Part shown: in pieces, positions 1 through 7,795 of the stretch
Layout of the letters: each line of letters opens with the position of its first letter
How positions within the stretch are numbered: the stretch's first letter is position 1
Assembly: GCA_043758775.1 (NCBI GenBank)
Contig: JAYVMU010000017.1
Span: 1-15,045 of the forward strand
DNA: 15,045 bases
Source: JACMMS01 sp043758775
GTDB lineage: Bacteria > Pseudomonadota > Gammaproteobacteria > Burkholderiales > Methylophilaceae
Direction of reading: 5' to 3'
Made by a program: the position numbers and the translations under genes
The notes under the pieces: generated by a model
Databases searched by the model: none
The model's input: the letters and a program-made list of their open reading frames with translations, nothing else
Told to the model about the DNA's origin: nothing

Positions 1-2
1 AG

Positions 3-137
3 TTTTACCCACTGAAGACGCTATCTTATATCTATTTCCATTCATTCCAATTATATTTGAGTAAACTTTGCAATTCAGTTGATGAGATATCAGAGGCTAG
101 TCTACAATTACAACAAACGCTTATTAAACATAAATAA
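3..137 (+). CDS. Possible 3' end of an unidentified gene entering from the left edge
   Basis: One frame stays open from the window edge to a TAA at 135-137, giving 44 residues that end in a polar, helix-like stretch (SVDEISEASLQLQQTLIKHK). This could be the C-terminus of a rightward gene that starts outside the window. It would converge with the leftward exonuclease gene. There is no recognisable domain, and in AT-rich DNA an open stretch of this length can occur by chance, so I do not assign a function. If it is not coding, then positions 1-186 contain nothing I can name. Confidence 0.22.
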   Translation, partial: FYPLKTLSYIYFHSFQLYLSKLCNSVDEISEASLQLQQTLIKHK

Positions 138-186
138 CGAACTAACCATTACCTATCTTCCGTATAGTCCATAATTTCAATCACAA

Positions 187-1110
187 TTAGTAATCAATTA
201 CTTCAATAATGCCAACACGTTCAGAAAAGCGATTAAACGCATCAATATTCTCTCGTTCAATTTTGCATTTTTTATCATTGTAAACTTCCGACTTAAGCCA
301 CTCTGCCTCTTCTGCAAATACAGATTCCTGAATAAACGTATGCCATACTTTACGCTCCGCATTCCAGCGGTAGCCTCTGGCCTTCAACAAATCTTTAGAT
401 TCAAACGGGGCCTGCAGGGCAGATACTTTGTATTCCTTAAGTCTAGCGCTATCCAGCATCTGCTTCATCGGCAAAATACCAGACTCTGTTGGTGCGCAGT
501 GCAACACCTCTAGTAGCGCATGGCAATCCGTTGACGCCCGATGACCTTCATAATGAAAACCTGAGCGATAAGCGAGAAACTCTAGCTTACTGCTACCCAA
601 CCCTTCTGCAGCCCAATCGATATGAGCAAACGAGCAGGCCCAAGGTTTTGTTTTAAAGATAGGAAACCTTGGCTCAACAAAGCGACGGTCAAATTTAGAA
701 TTGTGGGCAATAATAAGAGAGGCTGAAGCAATAAAAGCTTCAACTTCATCATCATTGATATGTTTTCCCGCGACCATGTCATCGGTGATGTGGTGCACTT
801 TAGTAGATTCTGGTGGAATCGGAAAACCTGGATCCTCTAATTGATTGAAGGTGCCGTGCACGTCTCCAATCATGCCCGTATGCGGACAGTAATCAAAAGC
901 GACCATACCCAATTCAATGACTTTATCTTGCGTATAGTCCGTGCCTGTAGTTTCCGTATCAAGAATAACTGCTCGTAACATTTTGGTATTGATGGCTTCT
1001 GTTAGATAACTTGATCTCACTTGAAGGGGACGGGTAAATCGGTAGCCTAAAGCTTTGAGGCTATCCAATAGCAAGTCAACATCGGCATTATTATTTTGTG
1101 GTTTGTTCAT
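187..1110 (-). CDS. DEDDh (DnaQ-like) 3'-5' exonuclease family protein
   Basis: This is a metal-dependent 3'-5' exonuclease of the DnaQ/ExoX type, acting on DNA or RNA ends; the actual substrate is unknown. Numbering is from the longest frame (TTG at 1158). Exo I is LDTETTG with D67 and E69. Exo II is AHNSKFD with D157. Exo III is HRASTD with H206 and D211. All five catalytic residues are present, and HHITDDMVAG (122-131) is the usual conserved stretch. The C-terminal extension carries a KARGYRW...KVWHT segment seen in some exonucleases and helicases. I prefer the ATG at 1110 (MNKPQNNNADV...) because it has a weak AGAAAG upstream and the TTG at 1158 has no visible ribosome site. It is the last gene of a leftward run after hsdM and the Sel1-like gene. 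It may belong to an accessory nucleic-acid island, but that role is inferred only from position. Confidence 0.85.
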   Translation of the reverse strand: MNKPQNNNADVDLLLDSLKALGYRFTRPLQVRSSYLTEAINTKMLRAVILDTETTGTDYTQDKVIELGMVAFDYCPHTGMIGDVHGTFNQLEDPGFPIPPESTKVHHITDDMVAGKHINDDEVEAFIASASLIIAHNSKFDRRFVEPRFPIFKTKPWACSFAHIDWAAEGLGSSKLEFLAYRSGFHYEGHRASTDCHALLEVLHCAPTESGILPMKQMLDSARLKEYKVSALQAPFESKDLLKARGYRWNAERKVWHTFIQESVFAEEAEWLKSEVYNDKKCKIERENIDAFNRFSERVGIIEVIDY

Positions 1111-1205
1111 ATTGGCTTTCTGTAAAACCATTGGAATACCAAATAGCGGGTACTCCAATGTGTTTAATAAAGAATCTATCTACCGTAATCAATACGACTC
1201 AGTGT

Positions 1206-2132
1206 TCAGTTATTAATACGTTTAAAAAGATTTTCAGCATTAACTCTAGCCAGAGAATCTAGTTCTGATGCTAATGGTGGTAAATCTACTCCCTCTTCGC
1301 CAGCAACATGCATAGCTCCTCCGACATCATCGTCATACAGCGAACCGTCATCATGAATTGCGTAATGGTTATTTTGAGTTAAGTCTTTACCTAAGAGCCG
1401 TGAAAGATATATCCAAGTCCAACAGCGGAGCAGATCATCCTTCTCGTAGCTCTTTATCAACTCTCGCATCGCATCTACATTTCCTGTTTCTGCTGCAACC
1501 ATTAACCAATAACGATAATCTTCAGACCGGTATAACTGTCTAGCAATATCAGCGACTCTCATTGGATCGGCATCTACGTCCCGATGATCACTTTTAAAAA
1601 AGGCATGATCATCAAAATGTTCTGCGAGATCAAGTTGTGCTAATTCACTTCCAAAGCGTGCAGCCTCACGAAGATGGAACTGATATTTATTTTCAGCAGT
1701 AAGCTGCTTTAGATAAGCTAGCGCAAACTCTTTTTCTACACCAATCAGTACTCGACCAGACTGCATTTGTTTATACCAATAATCCGTACTTACTTTGTCC
1801 TCGTCGACTTCATCACTGTCGTCATAGTGCAAAGCAAGCGCATAGTGTGCAAGTGGGTTCTCTCCCTTAGCTGAAGCCTCCAATGAATGAAGTATTTCAG
1901 GGGCTATTCGCTGAGACGAATCGTCAGATTCCCAGTAATATTCAACTATATAATCTTCATTCTTCAATTGAGAAACTAAGTCAGCAAAGGTGAGTACGCC
2001 AATACGATGGTCATCCATTACAACAGGTAGCGCTGTAGTCAATTTGTTTCCATATCCAAGCATTTCAGATCGCCGCTGGATTAAATCCAGATTGATAGCG
2101 CCTGTCGTTGGCGAGCTCTTGCGCTGGATCAA
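1206..2132 (-). CDS. Hypothetical acidic protein with Sel1/TPR-like helical repeats
   Basis: I do not recognise a specific family. The protein is rich in Asp and Glu and has segments resembling Sel1-type repeats: about residues 82-125 (SAKGENPLAHYALALHYDDS, then WYKQ), 152-173 (HLREAARFGSELAQLDLAEH) and 205-245 (YRYWLMVAAETGNVDAMREL). Such repeats usually form protein-binding solenoids. No signal peptide or membrane segment is visible, so it is probably cytoplasmic. The start is uncertain: TTG at 2132 gives 308 aa, ATG at 2063 gives 285 aa, and neither has a good Shine-Dalgarno. The reading frame is the same as hsdM and stays open back to the hsdM stop, with 21 sense codons between that TGA and the TTG. 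It occupies the place where an hsdS gene would be expected but shows no specificity-subunit features. Confidence 0.6.
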   Translation of the reverse strand: MIQRKSSPTTGAINLDLIQRRSEMLGYGNKLTTALPVVMDDHRIGVLTFADLVSQLKNEDYIVEYYWESDDSSQRIAPEILHSLEASAKGENPLAHYALALHYDDSDEVDEDKVSTDYWYKQMQSGRVLIGVEKEFALAYLKQLTAENKYQFHLREAARFGSELAQLDLAEHFDDHAFFKSDHRDVDADPMRVADIARQLYRSEDYRYWLMVAAETGNVDAMRELIKSYEKDDLLRCWTWIYLSRLLGKDLTQNNHYAIHDDGSLYDDDVGGAMHVAGEEGVDLPPLASELDSLARVNAENLFKRINN

Positions 2133-2195
2133 AATTGCTTGATGGGTTACAGTCGCGCGCTTTTCGCCGCTCCCAACCGCTAGGCAAAGATAAGC

Positions 2196-3689
2196 TCACG
2201 CCAACAACCCCTTCAACACCGCTAATGCCTTTACCCGTTCTGTATCCAGTTGTTCTATCTCGGCAATAATTTCCGCTGGGCTGTCGTGCTGCACTTGGGC
2301 ATACACCACTTGTTTGTAGCGGTTAATGCTCAAATCCCAATTGTTTTGCTGTATCTCGGCCAGTGGCACTAAAAAGCTTTGTTCGGTGCGGCTGCGGATG
2401 TCCTCGTTTTGGCGTGTGTGGTAGCGCGCAATAATATCGGCAATATTATTATCTTTAATTGGGCTGCGTTTGTCGTCTAAGGTGTAGCCATCGGCTTGCA
2501 TGTCGTAAAACCATACGTTATCTGTTCCGCCATGGTTGGTTTTGGTAAACACCAGCACGGCAGTGCTTACGCCTGCATACGGTTTAAACACGCCGCTAGG
2601 CATAGAAACCACTGCTTCTAGCTTATGATTAGCAATCAACGTTTGGCGAATTTGCGCATGGGCGTTAGATGAACCAAACAACACGCCATCAGGAACAATT
2701 ACCGCAGCGCGACCACCTACTTTAAGCATGCGTAAAATCAACCCTAAAAACAGCAGCTCGGTTTTTTTAGTTTTAACAGTGGTCAGTAATGAGCTTTCTA
2801 CGCCATCGTAATCTAGCGAGCCTTTAAAAGGCGGATTGGCCAGTATTAGGCTATATTTTTCACGGTTGTCTGCATTCGCCTCACTCAAGGCATCGCGGCC
2901 AATCAGTTGAGGGTGCTCTATGCCGTGCAATTGCAAATTCATGGCGGCAATACGCAGCATAGTGCTGTCAAATTCAACGCCAGTAAACATATCTTTGTTG
3001 TAATGCGCGGTAAACGCGGCATCGTGAAACCAATCTGGGTGGTGCTCGTGCACATATTCACCTGCTGCTACCAAAAAGCCTGCCGTGCCGCACGATGGGT
3101 CTGCAATGGTATCGTCCTGCGTGGGTTGCATCATCTCAACCATCATTTTAATAATGTGGCGTGGAGTGCGAAACTGCCCATTAGTGCCTGCAGTAGCGAT
3201 TTTGGAGAGCAGATATTCGTATAAATCGCCCTTGGTATCGCGGTCATCCATCTGAATTTTAGCAATCATCTGCACCACTTGGTCTAGCAGCTTGGGCGTT
3301 GGGATCATGAAAGTAGCACCCTTCATGTACTGCGCAAATACGCCTACTACATCCCCCGCATCACTACCCAACTGCTTCATGTGCTCAAACACCGTCAGGT
3401 TATCTGCATCTACCTGCGGTTTGGTAAACAGCGCAAACATGGTTTCTGGGTCTTTGTCTTTAAAAGAACTCCAACGAAAACGTGTTTGCGATGCACTGTA
3501 AAGAGGGGATTTGAGTGGGGTTCCAAGTAAATTGGCTTTTTTCTCTTGCGTGGTTTGGTTTTCATCTAAACGGCGTAAAAATAACAAAAAGGTAAATTGC
3601 TCAATGACAGTCAGCGGGTTGCTGATGCCGCCTGTCCAAAACGTTTCCCAAATTCTATCAACCTGGCTTTTTAATTCCCCTGTGATCAT
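2196..3689 (-). CDS. hsdM: Type I restriction-modification N6-adenine DNA methyltransferase subunit (HsdM), orphan here
   Basis: HsdM transfers a methyl group from SAM to adenine N6 within the target read by a partner HsdS; with HsdR the complex also restricts. The N-terminal helical HsdM domain is visible at about residues 1-140 (VDRIWETFWTGG, FLLFLRRLDE). The SAM-binding motif is ADPSCGTAGF (196-205), and the catalytic NPPF is at 285-288. The length of 497 aa is normal and no lesion is visible. The ATG at 3689 is preceded by ACGAGAAAAC, a plausible ribosome site. No hsdS or hsdR lies in the window. The downstream frame encodes a Sel1-like protein instead of a specificity subunit. It may be a solitary remnant, or it may use an HsdS encoded elsewhere. 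Methyltransferase identity is secure; the system type follows from the HsdM-like N-terminus. Confidence 0.92.
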   Translation of the reverse strand: MITGELKSQVDRIWETFWTGGISNPLTVIEQFTFLLFLRRLDENQTTQEKKANLLGTPLKSPLYSASQTRFRWSSFKDKDPETMFALFTKPQVDADNLTVFEHMKQLGSDAGDVVGVFAQYMKGATFMIPTPKLLDQVVQMIAKIQMDDRDTKGDLYEYLLSKIATAGTNGQFRTPRHIIKMMVEMMQPTQDDTIADPSCGTAGFLVAAGEYVHEHHPDWFHDAAFTAHYNKDMFTGVEFDSTMLRIAAMNLQLHGIEHPQLIGRDALSEANADNREKYSLILANPPFKGSLDYDGVESSLLTTVKTKKTELLFLGLILRMLKVGGRAAVIVPDGVLFGSSNAHAQIRQTLIANHKLEAVVSMPSGVFKPYAGVSTAVLVFTKTNHGGTDNVWFYDMQADGYTLDDKRSPIKDNNIADIIARYHTRQNEDIRSRTEQSFLVPLAEIQQNNWDLSINRYKQVVYAQVQHDSPAEIIAEIEQLDTERVKALAVLKGLLA

Positions 3690-3752
3690 GTTTTCTCGTT
3701 ATTCTTTTTTATAGTTATTGAAGTCTATAGTTTTAGCAGATTAACATCATAT

Positions 3753-3794
3753 TTCAATAATTCTAGTTCAATAATTCTAGTTTAATAATACTAG
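3753..3794. repeat. Three tandem 14-bp repeats upstream of hsdM
   Basis: TTCAATAATTCTAG occurs at 3753-3766 and again exactly at 3767-3780. A third copy with two changes (TTTAATAATACTAG) occupies 3781-3794. The array lies about 65 bp upstream of the hsdM start and next to the gyrB terminator. It could be a regulator-binding array for hsdM or simple slippage in AT-rich DNA; the sequence does not decide. Confidence 0.85.
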
Positions 3795-3830
3795 AAAATA
3801 TAAAGGGTATTGGGAAAATCCAATACCCTT
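3795..3830 (-). terminator. Rho-independent terminator of gyrB
   Basis: An 11-bp perfect stem pairs AAGGGTATTGG (3803-3813) with CCAATACCCTT (3820-3830) around a 6-nt loop. Read on the minus strand the hairpin is followed by TTTATATTTT, the U-rich tail expected for transcription arriving from gyrB. On the plus strand it is followed by GTAAAAAAGA, so it is directional. It also separates gyrB from the leftward hsdM block. Confidence 0.88.
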
Positions 3831-3840
3831 GTAAAAAAGA

Positions 3841-3874
3841 GAAAAATCTAGAAATTTGGGAAAAATCTAGAAAT
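3841..3874. repeat. Direct repeat, 15 bp, two copies 19 bp apart
   Basis: GAAAAATCTAGAAAT is found at 3841-3855 and 3860-3874, between the gyrB terminator and the gyrB stop codon. It would be transcribed into the gyrB 3' untranslated region. The two copies have a period of 19 bp (each is followed by a short linker ending in TGG). The TCTAG core also appears in the 14-bp array at 3753-3794 (as TTCTAG), so the two repeat sets may be related. Confidence 0.8.
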
Positions 3875-3894
3875 CAGTGGGATCCTACAAAAAA

Positions 3895-6321
3895 TTAAAT
3901 ATCTAAGTTATTCACACCCAGTGCATTATTTTCAATAAATGCACGCCTAGGTTCAACATTGTCGCCCATGAGGGTAGTGAATATTTCATCGGCGGCAATT
4001 GCATCATCAATTTGTACTTTAAGTAAACGGCGCACTTTAGGATCCATGGTGGTTTCCCATAACTGGCTTGGATTCATTTCGCCTAAACCTTTGTAGCGCT
4101 GTACGTTAAGGTTACGCCTGGCTTCATCTAATAGCCAATCTAACGCTTGTTTAAAAGTACTAACGGCTTGCTGGTCTTTTTCACCACGTTTAATACTTGC
4201 ACCTTGCCCTAACAAACCATGCAACATAGTAGATGCACGACTAATCTGACGATAATCACCACCACTTAAAAAGCTGGCATCAACTACACAACATTGTAAA
4301 TTTCCATGCACGTATTTATTGACTTCCAGACGATATGTGCCAGATTCCTGATCAAATGCCACAATCACTTCCGAGCCTGTAGCACCTAAAATTGGGCGTA
4401 GTTTTTCCGCAGCAGTTTCAGCGCTTGCAGAGTCACTTAAACTGATTTCGCCTAAATCTTGCAAGGCACGCAACACGCTTTCATCATAAAGTGATGATAT
4501 ACGGCGTATTACGGCCTCTGTGAGCACCATTTGCTTGGCAATAGCTGCCAAGGCCTCACCTGTAAGTATTTCGCCGTTCTCACGTGTTAAAAGCTCAGCG
4601 CCTTTAAGGGCCGATTGTAGTAAATACTCATCCAGTTCGTGCTGATCTTTAAGATAACGTTCATCTTTACCTTGTTTCACTTTGTAAAGTGGTGGTTGTG
4701 CAATATAAATATGACCGCGTTCGACTAAATCAGTCATTTGACGATAGAAGAATGTGAGTAGCAAAGTGCGGATATGTGCACCATCCACGTCGGCATCCGT
4801 CATGATAATAATGCGGTGATAGCGCAGTTTTTCTATATTGTAATCTGCTTTACCGATACCCGTGCCTAGCGCAGTAATGAGCGTAGCAATTTCCTGTGAG
4901 CCTAATAACTTATCAAAACGTGCTTTTTCTACGTTTAAAATCTTACCTTTTAGTGGCAGAATCGCTTGGTTTTTACGGTCACGCCCCTGTTTGGCTGAAC
5001 CACCCGCAGAGTCACCTTCCACCAGATAAATTTCACATAATGCTGGATCTTTTTCTTGGCAATCAGCTAACTTACCTGGCAAACCCATGGTATCCATCGC
5101 GCCTTTACGGCGTGTAATTTCGCGTGCTTTACGCGCTGCTTCACGCGCACGCGCAGCTTCTACAATTTTGCCGCAGATGATTTTGGCATCTACTGGGTTT
5201 TCTTGTAAAAATTCAAATAATTTAGCAGAAACCACTTCTGATACCACTGGCTGTACTTCGCTTGAAACTAATTTATCTTTGGTTTGTGATGAAAATTTAG
5301 GATCTGGCACTTTAACTGAAAGCACACAAGTAATGCCTTCACGCATATCATCACCGGTGGTTTCAACTTTGGCTTTTTTAGCCAAATCCGTTTGTTCGAT
5401 ATATTGATTGAGCGTTCGTGTCATCGCCGTGCGCAAGCCAGTTAAGTGAGTGCCACCATCGCGCTGCGGAATATTATTGGTAAAACATTGTACAGTTTCA
5501 CTATATGAATCATTCCATTGCATAGCCACTTCGATAATCATGCCGTCTTTTTCACCCGACGCATAAAAAGTTTTAGGGTGTAAAACCGTTTTGGTACGAT
5601 TCATGTACTCTACGAAACCTTTAATACCACCAGAATAGGCAAAGTTTTCAGATTTACCATTACGTTGATCTAATAATTCAATTTTGACGCCGTTATTCAG
5701 AAAAGATAGTTCACGAATACGCTTGGCTAAAATTTCAAAATGATATTCCACCAAAATGAAGGTTTCAATAGAGGCTAAAAAGTGCACTTCTGTGCCGCGC
5801 TTTTCGGTAATACCCGTGATGGCCAATGGCGCCACTGGTACACCACGGCGAAATTCCATTTGATGTACTTCACCTTTACGATAAATTTTGAGTTTAAGCC
5901 AATCAGATAACGCATTCACAACTGACACTCCTACCCCATGCAAACCACCTGATACTTTGTAAGAGTTTTGGTCAAATTTACCACCTGCATGTAACTCGGT
6001 CATGACGATTTCGGCAGCTGAACGTTTAGGATCGTTTTTATCATCCTCTTTAACCCCTGTAGGGATGCCACGACCGTTATCTGAAATACTGATGGAATTA
6101 TCAACATGAATAATGACTTTAATATCATCACAATGACCCGCCAATGCTTCATCAATGGCATTGTCTAATACTTCAAATACCATATGATGTAAACCACTAC
6201 CATCAGAAGTATCGCCGATATACATACCTGGGCGTTTACGCACGGCATCTAAACCTTCTAAGATTTTGATACTGTCTGAATTGTATTCTGGGCTAATTAC
6301 TTTTTTTGCGTTGTCGATCAT
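3895..6321 (-). CDS. gyrB: DNA gyrase subunit B
   Basis: GyrB is the ATPase half of the A2B2 type II topoisomerase that introduces negative supercoils. The 808-residue length is close to the roughly 804 of E. coli. The GHKL ATPase domain comes first: FEVLDNAIDEA with catalytic E50, DNGRGIP (81-87), GGLHGVGVSVVNALS (125-139) and the QTK loop (346-348). The TOPRIM domain follows with EGDSAGGSAKQGRDRKNQ from E435 and DADVDG (509-514). A gammaproteobacterial-type extended tail domain ends in the conserved RYKGLGEMNPSQLWETT segment. The ATG at 6321 starts MIDNAKKVISPEYNSDSIK. It lies 75 bp downstream of dnaN with no recF between them, and that gap contains a parS-like site. A strong terminator follows at 3795-3830. 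Confidence 0.98.
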   Translation of the reverse strand: MIDNAKKVISPEYNSDSIKILEGLDAVRKRPGMYIGDTSDGSGLHHMVFEVLDNAIDEALAGHCDDIKVIIHVDNSISISDNGRGIPTGVKEDDKNDPKRSAAEIVMTELHAGGKFDQNSYKVSGGLHGVGVSVVNALSDWLKLKIYRKGEVHQMEFRRGVPVAPLAITGITEKRGTEVHFLASIETFILVEYHFEILAKRIRELSFLNNGVKIELLDQRNGKSENFAYSGGIKGFVEYMNRTKTVLHPKTFYASGEKDGMIIEVAMQWNDSYSETVQCFTNNIPQRDGGTHLTGLRTAMTRTLNQYIEQTDLAKKAKVETTGDDMREGITCVLSVKVPDPKFSSQTKDKLVSSEVQPVVSEVVSAKLFEFLQENPVDAKIICGKIVEAARAREAARKAREITRRKGAMDTMGLPGKLADCQEKDPALCEIYLVEGDSAGGSAKQGRDRKNQAILPLKGKILNVEKARFDKLLGSQEIATLITALGTGIGKADYNIEKLRYHRIIIMTDADVDGAHIRTLLLTFFYRQMTDLVERGHIYIAQPPLYKVKQGKDERYLKDQHELDEYLLQSALKGAELLTRENGEILTGEALAAIAKQMVLTEAVIRRISSLYDESVLRALQDLGEISLSDSASAETAAEKLRPILGATGSEVIVAFDQESGTYRLEVNKYVHGNLQCCVVDASFLSGGDYRQISRASTMLHGLLGQGASIKRGEKDQQAVSTFKQALDWLLDEARRNLNVQRYKGLGEMNPSQLWETTMDPKVRRLLKVQIDDAIAADEIFTTLMGDNVEPRRAFIENNALGVNNLDI

Positions 6322-6359
6322 AGTTATTTTATCTTTTGCATGCTTGTATGTTTGATATT

Positions 6360-6375
6360 GGTTTCACGTGAAACA
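6360..6375. other. parS-like ParB-binding site between gyrB and dnaN
   Basis: The sequence GTTTCACGTGAAAC at 6361-6374 is a perfect 14-bp palindrome. It equals the central 14 bp of the chromosomal parS consensus TGTTTCACGTGAAACA and differs from the full 16-mer only at its first base (G at 6360). It is non-coding, in the 75-bp gap between the dnaN stop and the gyrB start. In ParABS systems ParB loads at such sites near oriC and spreads, guiding origin segregation. A second, longer copy is at 13908-13939. Confidence 0.85.
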
Positions 6376-6396
6376 ATAGTTGCGGCTACTGTACTC

Positions 6397-7512
6397 TTAT
6401 ATGCGCATTGGCATGACAACATATTTGTAATTATTGTCATTGGGAATAGTAATTAAGCAACTACTGTTAGCATCAGCAAATGAGAATGTAATCATTTCAT
6501 GACTAACATTAGTGAGCACATCTATCAAATAAGTGACATTAAAGCCGATATCCAGTGCATCTTGGGTATAAGCGATTTCCAATTCCTCTTCTGCTTCTTC
6601 TTGTTCACTATTAGTGCTGATTAAACGCAAATTATTTTCATTTAATACCATGCGTATACCTCGATATTTTTCATTAGACAAAATAGAAGCACGTTGCATC
6701 GCCAGTAACAACGGTATGCGATCTGTAGTGAAGCTGTTTTGATGCCCTACAGGAATTACCCGATTGTAATCAGGAAATTTACCATCTATCACTTTAGAAA
6801 TTAATTTGATATCGCCAAAACTGAAATTAACCTGGGTTGCAGTAAATTCAATGATTATTTCATTCTCACTATCATCCAATAACTTAATCAGTTCAATAAT
6901 CGTTTTTCTTGGAATAATAATATTGTTTTTCTCAAAGTTTTGGCTTAATTCAGTAGTAGTAAAGCTTAAACGATGTCCATCTGTACCAATAATATTAAGT
7001 TTATTTTCATTTACTTCTAGCAACAATCCATTGAGGTAATAACGGATATCTTGCTGCGCCATAGAAAACTCAACTTGTTTTAGCAAGCGTTTAAATTCTA
7101 TCTGTGGCAATTGAATAGTAGTGCTTGAAATACTTGCGGCTTGCGTCATCACTGGATAATCTGCTGCTGGCAAAGTTTGTAAATTAAAACGGCTTTTACC
7201 GCCTTTAACGGTTACACGACTATCAGTAGTTGTTAAATCGATATTAGTGTTTTCTGGTAATGATCGACAAATATCTAAAAACTTTTTAGCTGATATGGTC
7301 GTTGATAAATCACCGCCTGCTGGATTCTCTATACTCAAAGAAATTTGCATTTCTAAATCAGTAGTTGTGAGTTGAATTTTGTTTTGTTTTGCTTCTAATA
7401 ATAAATTAGACAATATAGGTAATGTATGACGTTTTTCAACAATGCTTGTCACATTAGATAAAGGTTTTAGTAAGGTTTCACGGTTAATTTTAATATTCAT
7501 TTGTGTATCCAT
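6397..7512 (-). CDS. dnaN: DNA polymerase III subunit beta (sliding clamp)
   Basis: The beta clamp is a ring-shaped homodimer that tethers Pol III and other partners to DNA. The 371 residues make three similar domains. Recognisable landmarks are LPILSNLLLE (31-40), the TDGHRLS loop (177-183), KFPDYNRVIP (245-254) and the C-terminal VVMPMRI (365-371) beside the partner-binding pocket. The ATG at 7512 is used here; the second ATG (codon 5, MNIKINRETLL) gives the more typical N-terminus, and the upstream ribosome site is weak for both. It is co-oriented with dnaA upstream and gyrB downstream. The gap to dnaA is unusually long (283 bp) and looks like an origin element rather than a simple spacer. 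Confidence 0.97.
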   Translation of the reverse strand: MDTQMNIKINRETLLKPLSNVTSIVEKRHTLPILSNLLLEAKQNKIQLTTTDLEMQISLSIENPAGGDLSTTISAKKFLDICRSLPENTNIDLTTTDSRVTVKGGKSRFNLQTLPAADYPVMTQAASISSTTIQLPQIEFKRLLKQVEFSMAQQDIRYYLNGLLLEVNENKLNIIGTDGHRLSFTTTELSQNFEKNNIIIPRKTIIELIKLLDDSENEIIIEFTATQVNFSFGDIKLISKVIDGKFPDYNRVIPVGHQNSFTTDRIPLLLAMQRASILSNEKYRGIRMVLNENNLRLISTNSEQEEAEEELEIAYTQDALDIGFNVTYLIDVLTNVSHEMITFSFADANSSCLITIPNDNNYKYVVMPMRI

Positions 7513-7795
7513 CTTTTTAATCTTTTGTAAAAATCTGATTGTTGCTTTATTAATAGTATTAATAGTTTATAAAACTAATAGTAATAATAATGATCTAAGT
7601 TTCTGTTGATAACTCAATATTTAATAATAAAATCATTAAGTTAATCTGTGATTTAAAATCATTAAAACATTTAAAAATCCTGTGTATTAAATGTGAATGT
7701 TTTTTTAAGTTTTAAAAAACACGATCTAACTCAACTTTTATACACAATTTAACCACAGAGTTAAATTTGTTCTATTACAGTTAAAACACAAGTTA
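7513..7795. other. AT-rich dnaA-dnaN intergenic region, candidate oriC
   Basis: These 283 bp carry no gene and are extremely AT-rich. DnaA-box-like 9-mers are TTATACACA (7738-7746, a match to TTATNCACA), TTAACCACA (7749-7757, one mismatch), TGTGTATTA (7681-7689, reverse strand, one mismatch) and TGTTGATAA (7604-7612, reverse strand, one mismatch). The tandem 9-mer ATTAATAGT (7549-7566) and a run of TAA/TAG triplets (7576-7590) lie on the dnaN side. A nearly all-A/T hairpin (TGTTTTTTTAA pairing with TTAAAAAACA) lies around 7699-7722. Clusters of boxes beside AT-rich repeats next to dnaA are the usual make-up of bacterial origins. Confidence 0.65.
7576..7590 (-). other. Possible DnaA-trio tract
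   Basis: On the minus strand the bases read TTA TTA TTA CTA TTA, which is five consecutive copies of the 3'-(G/A)AT-5' triplet described for DnaA-trios, the single-stranded DnaA track used for origin unwinding. It is 13 bp from the DnaA-box-like 9-mer at 7604-7612. In such AT-rich DNA a run like this could be chance, and I have not verified the expected box orientation. Confidence 0.35.

Noticed and set aside
2907..3714. Several 67-105 aa plus-strand frames opposite hsdM
   Set aside because: Each lies opposite well-conserved HsdM codons and shows no domain or ribosome-site support.
3753..3794. Tandem repeats as a CRISPR array
   Set aside because: The units are 14 bp, directly abutting with no spacers, and there are no cas genes.
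4581..4600. CACGTG in gyrB as a third parS site
   Set aside because: The flanks (TTCTCACGTGTTAA) break the required symmetry and the site is inside conserved coding sequence; the same holds for the CACGTG near 12767 in mnmE.
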